A DNA stretch of 64,000 nucleotides, from assembly GCF_048320135.1 (NCBI RefSeq), contig NZ_CP182947.1, positions 2,232,001 through 2,296,000 of the forward strand, in the 5' to 3' direction. Origin of the DNA: Ideonella_A sakaiensis_A. Lineage in GTDB: Bacteria > Pseudomonadota > Gammaproteobacteria > Burkholderiales > Burkholderiaceae_C. Of the stretch, positions 59,729-64,000 are shown piece by piece (the first letter of the stretch is position 1; every line of letters starts with the position of its first letter). The translations under genes were made by a program, and so were the position numbers. Below the pieces are notes generated by a model that had not been told where the DNA came from, did not search any database, and saw only the letters and a program-made list of their open reading frames with translations.

Positions 59729-60840
59729 TGGCCCGCCTGTTCGAGCCGCTGCAACTCGGCACGCTGCAGCTGGCGAACCGGATCGTCATCGCGCCGATGT
59801 GCCAGTACTCGGCGAGCGACGGCACGCCCGGCGACTGGCACCTGATCCACCTCGGCCAGCTGGCGTTGTCGGGCGCCGGCCTGTTGATCATCGAGGCAAC
59901 GGCGGTATCGGCCGAGGGCCGCATTTCGCCGGCCGACCTCGGCCTGTATTCGGACGCCAACGAGGCTGGCCTGGCCCGCATCCTGGCGGCGGTTCGCCGG
60001 TTTTCGCAGATGCCGATCGCGATGCAGATCAGCCACGCCGGGCGCAAGGCGTCGAGCCGCGCCCCATGGGACGGTGGCAGCCAGATCACACCTGACGCCG
60101 GCGGCTGGCAGACGCTGGCGCCGTCGGCGCTGCCGCATGGTGCAGCCGAATTGCCGCCGATCGCACTCGATGCAGCCGGGCTGGCGAAGGTGCGGGCCGA
60201 TTTTGTCGGTGCGGCACGACGCGCGGCCCGGCTCGGCATCGACGGCCTGGAGATCCATGCCGCACACGGTTATCTGCTGCACCAGTTCCTGTCGCCGCTT
60301 GCCAACCAGCGCGGCGATGCCTACGGCGGCAGCCTGGAAAACCGGATGCGCTTTCCGCTCGAGGTCTTCGATGCGGTGCGCGACGCCTTTCCGGCCGATC
60401 GACCGGTGTGGATGCGGATTTCAGCGACCGACTGGGTGCCCGAAGGCTGGGACATCGACGGCACGGTGGCGCTCGCGCAGCGCCTGAAGGCGCGCGGTTG
60501 CTCGGCGGTCCACATCACCAGTGGCGGCGTCTCGCCGCTGCAGTCCATCAAGCTCGGCCCGGGTTTCCAGGTGCCATTTGCCCGCCGGGTCAAGGCCGAA
60601 GTTGGTCTGCCAACGCTTGCCGTCGGTCTGATCACCGAGGCCGATCAGGCCGAGGCGATCATCGCCAACGGCGAGGCCGATGCGGTGTCACTGGCTCGCG
60701 CCATGCTCTACGACCCACGCTGGCCGTGGCATGCCGCGGCCAGACTCGGCGCCAGCGTCGATGCGCCGAAGCAGTATTGGCGTTCGCAGCCGCGCGAGTT
60801 GAAGGATCTGTTCGACGGCGCGGCATTCGGCCAGCGCTGA
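59728..60840 (+). CDS. NADH:flavin oxidoreductase / ene-reductase (YqjM/NamA-like Old Yellow Enzyme)
   Basis: A 370-residue FMN enzyme that reduces activated C=C bonds with NAD(P)H. The YqjM-class Cys 25 and Tyr 27 (APMCQYS), the substrate-binding EIHAAHGYLLHQFLSP with two His and the RGDAYGGSLENRMRFPLEV block are complete. The frame is open far upstream inside dctM, but ATG 59728, which overlaps the dctM stop (TGATG), gives the family start. Coupling to the TRAP genes suggests it acts on the imported compound; that is inference. Confidence 0.95.
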   Translation: MARLFEPLQLGTLQLANRIVIAPMCQYSASDGTPGDWHLIHLGQLALSGAGLLIIEATAVSAEGRISPADLGLYSDANEAGLARILAAVRRFSQMPIAMQISHAGRKASSRAPWDGGSQITPDAGGWQTLAPSALPHGAAELPPIALDAAGLAKVRADFVGAARRAARLGIDGLEIHAAHGYLLHQFLSPLANQRGDAYGGSLENRMRFPLEVFDAVRDAFPADRPVWMRISATDWVPEGWDIDGTVALAQRLKARGCSAVHITSGGVSPLQSIKLGPGFQVPFARRVKAEVGLPTLAVGLITEADQAEAIIANGEADAVSLARAMLYDPRWPWHAAARLGASVDAPKQYWRSQPRELKDLFDGAAFGQR

Positions 60841-60857
60841 CGCGCCGGCCGAGCGCA

Positions 60858-63020
60858 TCACGGCAGCGAGACCAGCATCTCGTGCAGCCAGTCCGAGCGC
60901 TGGCCGACACCTTCGGTGACGAAGGCGACCACCGAGCGGCCCGTCAACGTGCAGCCGGCCTTCGGTTCGAGATCCTGCAGCGTCTGCGGCTCGAGCGCAG
61001 TGTCGAACAGACGCGACCACTTTGCACCTTCCGGCAGATCGGGCAACTGGAACTCGATCTCCTCGTGCCAGGCATTGAACAGCAGCAACACACTCGCATC
61101 GGTGCCCGGCTTCGGGATCGCCGACACCCGGGCCCGGCCGTCGAGCAGGATGCCGAAGCAACGGGTATGGGCATCGGCCCATTGCTCCTCGGTCATCTCG
61201 CCACCCTGCGCATTCAGCCAGGTGACGTCCTTGTAGCCGAGCCCTTCGCTATCGACGCCGGTCAGGAAGCGATTGCGCCGCAGCACCGGCAGCGCCTTGC
61301 GCAAGGTCAGCAGGCGTTTCGTGAAGGCAGTCAACGCGTGGCCGTGTTCGTCGATCGCTTCCCAGTCGACCCATGAGATCTCGTTGTCCTGGCAATAGGC
61401 ATTGTTGTTGCCCTGCTGACTGCGGCCGAATTCGTCGCCGGCCAGCAGCATCGGCGTGCCCTGCGACAGCAGCAGCGTTGCCAGCATGTTGCGCTGCTGG
61501 CGACGGCGCAAGGCCAGCACATCCGGATCGTCGGTCGGCCCCTCGGCACCGCAGTTCCACGACAGGTTGTCGGAGTGGCCGTCACGGCCGTCCTCTCCAT
61601 TCGCGTCGTTGTGCTTGTCGTTGTAGCTGACCAGATCGGCGAGCGTGAAGCCGTCGTGCGCGGTCAGGAAATTGACGCTTGCCCATGGCCGGCGGCCGCG
61701 GTGGTTGAACTGGTCGGCGCTGGCGGTCAGGCAGTTTGCGAGCACCGGCACCAGGCCTTCGTCGCCTTTCCAGAAGGCGCGCACGGTATCGCGGAACTTG
61801 TCGTTCCACTCGGCCCAGCCGGGCGGGAAACTGCTGACCTGGTAGCCGCCCGGCCCGCAGTCCCACGGTTCGGCGATCAGCTTGACGCTGGACAGCACCG
61901 GATCCTGCCGGCAGCTGTCGAGGAAGCCGCCACCTTCGTCGAAGCCATGCGGCTCGCGGGCGAGGATCGGCGCGAGGTCGAAGCGGAAGCCGTCGACATG
62001 CATCTCGGTGACCCAGTAGCGCAGGCTGTCGGTGACCATCTGCAGCACCCGCGGGTGGCTCAGGTTGACGGTATTGCCGGTGCCGGTATCGTTGATGTAG
62101 TAACGCGGCTGGTCGGGCATCAGCCGGTAATAACTCGCGTTGTCGATGCCCTTGAACGAGATCGTCGGGCCGAGTTCGTTGCCTTCCGGCGTGTGGTTGT
62201 AGACGACGTCGAGGATCACCTCGAGGCCATTCGCATGGAAGCGGTCGACCATGTGCTTGAACTCGTCGATCGACGGCTCGCATTGGTAACGCGGATCGAG
62301 CGCGAAGAAGCCGATCGTGTCGTAGCCCCAGAAATTGGTCAGCCCCTTCTCGAGCATGAACGACTGGTTCAGGAACATCTGCACTGGCAGCAGCTCGACG
62401 CTGGTCACACCGAGTTCGCGAATGTGGCGCAGCACCTCGTCGTGCGCCAGTCCGGCAAAGGTGCCGCGCAGGTGTTCGGGCAGCGCCGGATGCCGCTTCG
62501 TGAAGCCGCGAACATGGGTTTCGTAGAGCACCGTGCGGTCCCACGGCACCCGTACGTCACGCGGCTGCGTCCATTTGAAATGCGAGTCGACGACGACACA
62601 TTTCGGCACCAGGTGAGCGCTGTCGCGCTTGTCGAAACTGAGGTCGCCATCGGCATGGCCGACCTCGTAACCGAACAGCTCCGGTCCCCACTTCAACTCG
62701 CCGACATGCGCCTTCGCATACGGATCGAGCAGCAGCTTGTTCGGATTGAAACGGTGCCCCTTTTCAGGCTCGTACGGTCCATGCACGCGGTAGCCGTAGC
62801 GGGTACCGGGCTTCAGCCCCGGGATGAATCCGTGCCAGACCTCGTCGGTATATTCCGGCAGCTTGACCCGGGCGATTTCACGTTCGCCGGCATCGTCGAA
62901 GATGCAGACCTCGACGCAGGTCGCATTCGCCGAAAACAGCGCGAAATTGACGCCGCCGTTCATCGGCGTGGCACCGCGCGTATGGGAGCTGCCTTCTTCC
63001 AGTGATTCCGGTTCGAACAT
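60858..63020 (-). CDS. glgX: Glycogen debranching enzyme
   Basis: GlgX (720 residues) hydrolyses alpha-1,6 linkages of limit dextrin. The N-terminal CBM48 segment starts near SSHTRGATPMNGGVNFALFS. GH13 blocks are DVVYNHTPEGNE, DGFRFDLAPIL (nucleophile Asp), KLIAEPWDCGPGGY (acid Glu) and NFLTAHDGFTLAD, followed by the GlgX/isoamylase-type NDKHNDANGEDGRDGHSDN. It converges with the ene-reductase gene (17-nt gap) and stands alone, without other glg genes beside it. Confidence 0.97.
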   Translation of the reverse strand: MFEPESLEEGSSHTRGATPMNGGVNFALFSANATCVEVCIFDDAGEREIARVKLPEYTDEVWHGFIPGLKPGTRYGYRVHGPYEPEKGHRFNPNKLLLDPYAKAHVGELKWGPELFGYEVGHADGDLSFDKRDSAHLVPKCVVVDSHFKWTQPRDVRVPWDRTVLYETHVRGFTKRHPALPEHLRGTFAGLAHDEVLRHIRELGVTSVELLPVQMFLNQSFMLEKGLTNFWGYDTIGFFALDPRYQCEPSIDEFKHMVDRFHANGLEVILDVVYNHTPEGNELGPTISFKGIDNASYYRLMPDQPRYYINDTGTGNTVNLSHPRVLQMVTDSLRYWVTEMHVDGFRFDLAPILAREPHGFDEGGGFLDSCRQDPVLSSVKLIAEPWDCGPGGYQVSSFPPGWAEWNDKFRDTVRAFWKGDEGLVPVLANCLTASADQFNHRGRRPWASVNFLTAHDGFTLADLVSYNDKHNDANGEDGRDGHSDNLSWNCGAEGPTDDPDVLALRRRQQRNMLATLLLSQGTPMLLAGDEFGRSQQGNNNAYCQDNEISWVDWEAIDEHGHALTAFTKRLLTLRKALPVLRRNRFLTGVDSEGLGYKDVTWLNAQGGEMTEEQWADAHTRCFGILLDGRARVSAIPKPGTDASVLLLFNAWHEEIEFQLPDLPEGAKWSRLFDTALEPQTLQDLEPKAGCTLTGRSVVAFVTEGVGQRSDWLHEMLVSLP

Positions 63021-63187
63021 GAGGTGGGCGGGTGGTTGGGGGAGCGTGCATTGTGCCGATTCGAATGGCCCCAGCGTTGACCCGGTTGCTGGGCGTTTGG
63101 TTCCGCCGCTGCAGCAGCTGCCGAAGCACGCTGTCAGCGGCGCAGGCCGGGCGTATGCTCGGTGCCATTGCGATCAGGAGCCAAGCC

Positions 63188-64000
63188 ATGCCAACCGCAG
63201 AAGAAACCTTCGATGCAATCATCATCGGCGCCGGCCAGGCCGGGCCGTCGATCGCGGCGCGCTGCAGCAAGCAAGGCCTGCGCACCGCGGTGATCGAGCG
63301 CCATGATTTCGGCGGCACCTGCGTCAATGTCGGCTGCACGCCGACCAAGACCTGGGTCGCCAGTGCACGCGCGATCCACCTGGCCCGCCGCGGTGGCGAA
63401 TTCGGCTTCGATGTCGGCAGCTTGCGCGTCGACATGGGACGCATCAAGGCGCGCAAGGACGACATCGTCGACAAGTCGCGGACCGGCGTCGAGTCCTGGA
63501 TGCGCCAGCTCGACAATACCGAGGTGATCGTCGGCAATGCCAAGTTTGTCGCCCCTGGCGTGATCGAGGTCGCGGATCGGCGGCTGAAGGCGCCGAAGAT
63601 CTTCCTCAATGTCGGCGGCCGCGCGGTGCGGCCCGACCTGCCCGGCATCGACGACGTCGAGACGCTGGACAACGTGTCGATCCTCAGGCTCGACGAGGTG
63701 CCGGAGCATCTGGCGATCGTCGGTGGCAGCTACATCGGGCTGGAATTCGCGCAGATGATGCGCCGCTTCGGCGCGGAGGTCACGGTGATCGAGCAGTCCG
63801 ACCGCCTGCTCGGACGCGAGGATCAGGACATCTCGGACGGCATCCGCGAGATCCTCGAGGCCGAAGGCATTCGCTTCGAGCTTGGCGCCAAATGCCTGTC
63901 GCTGGCGCGCAAGGGCAAGCTGATCGAGGTCGGCGCGCAGTGTGGCGAGCAGGCGAAGCCGGTCGTCGCCAGCCACGTGCTGCTCGCCGTCGGCCGGCGT
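63188..64000 (+). CDS. Mercuric-reductase-like FAD/NAD(P) disulfide oxidoreductase (N-terminal part)
   Basis: 271 codons are inside the window; the gene runs off the right edge. AGGAG at 63176-63180 sets ATG 63188. The FAD motif IIIGAGQAG (11-19) is followed by the redox-active pair Cys 45 and Cys 50 in GTCVNVGCTPTKT, which resembles MerA and related putative oxidoreductases rather than lipoamide dehydrogenase. The second dinucleotide motif VGGSYIGLEFA lies near residue 181. No heavy-metal domain precedes the FAD motif and no mer genes are seen. Substrate is unknown. Confidence 0.9.
   Translation, partial: MPTAEETFDAIIIGAGQAGPSIAARCSKQGLRTAVIERHDFGGTCVNVGCTPTKTWVASARAIHLARRGGEFGFDVGSLRVDMGRIKARKDDIVDKSRTGVESWMRQLDNTEVIVGNAKFVAPGVIEVADRRLKAPKIFLNVGGRAVRPDLPGIDDVETLDNVSILRLDEVPEHLAIVGGSYIGLEFAQMMRRFGAEVTVIEQSDRLLGREDQDISDGIREILEAEGIRFELGAKCLSLARKGKLIEVGAQCGEQAKPVVASHVLLAVGRR

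Noticed and set aside
63188..64000. Mercury-resistance operon
   Set aside because: The flavoprotein resembles MerA around the redox cysteines, but there is no N-terminal heavy-metal domain and no merR, merT or merP nearby in the visible part.

Overview
The window is a 64 kb piece of a high-GC (about 65%) chromosome. Gene order and protein sequences point to a betaproteobacterium of Burkholderiales/Rhodocyclales type. The main evidence is the contiguous order tRNA-Tyr/Gly/Thr, tuf, tRNA-Trp, secE, nusG, rplKAJL, rpoBC, rpsL, rpsG, fusA, tuf, rpsJ, S10, spc and alpha operons, flanked by trpEGDC, gph, rpe and apaG. I saw no insertion sequence, prophage or CRISPR array. Genus cannot be assigned from the sequence alone.

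Layout. 1-8.7 kb (mostly minus strand): a MacAB-like efflux system cut by the window edge, then pcm (plus), the glycogen branching enzyme glgB, a membrane-anchored SGNH hydrolase, a small serine carboxylesterase and an acyl-CoA ligase. A second, long-chain type acyl-CoA ligase diverges at 8.96 kb. 10.8-46.3 kb, almost wholly on the minus strand, is the information-processing block: in transcription order tRNA-Tyr-Gly-Thr, tufB, tRNA-Trp, secE-nusG, rplKA, rplJL, rpoBC, rpsL-rpsG-fusA-tufA-rpsJ, rplC to rpsQ, a peroxiredoxin gene, rplN to rplQ, and initiator tRNA-fMet ending in a strong terminator. The only plus-strand gene in the block is an orphan PIN-domain gene between rpoC and rpsL. 46.3-53.5 kb (minus): rpe, gph, trpE, trpG, ltaE, trpD, trpC and a small uracil-DNA-glycosylase-like gene, tightly packed or overlapping. 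53.6-60.8 kb (plus): apaG, mltA, a His-rich exported protein, an atypical SDR protein with the halohydrin-dehalogenase signature, a DctPQM TRAP transporter and a YqjM-type ene-reductase. 60.9-63.0 kb (minus): the glycogen debranching enzyme glgX. The right edge cuts a mercuric-reductase-like flavoprotein.

The ribosomal block is mostly canonical in gene content, but its regulatory gaps carry much structure. There is a near-consensus str promoter. A promoter with a palindromic spacer lies between rpsJ and rplC. An intrinsic terminator after rpsQ, a peroxiredoxin gene and a fresh promoter separate S10 from spc. Other gaps hold an L10-type leader, three successive hairpins between rplL and rpoB, an 87-nt dyad between rpoB and rpoC, a nested inverted repeat between tRNA-Trp and secE, and two diverged copies of a structured intergenic repeat (26.1 and 27.9 kb).

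The most interesting protein is the SDR-like product at 55934-56638. It lacks the NAD glycine motif and the catalytic Lys, and it carries exactly T-x4-F-x-G and S-x12-Y-x3-R, the established signature of halohydrin dehalogenases. It is translationally coupled to a His-rich periplasmic protein and lies upstream of a TRAP transporter that is itself coupled to an Old Yellow Enzyme. This is a candidate small catabolic or detoxification locus.
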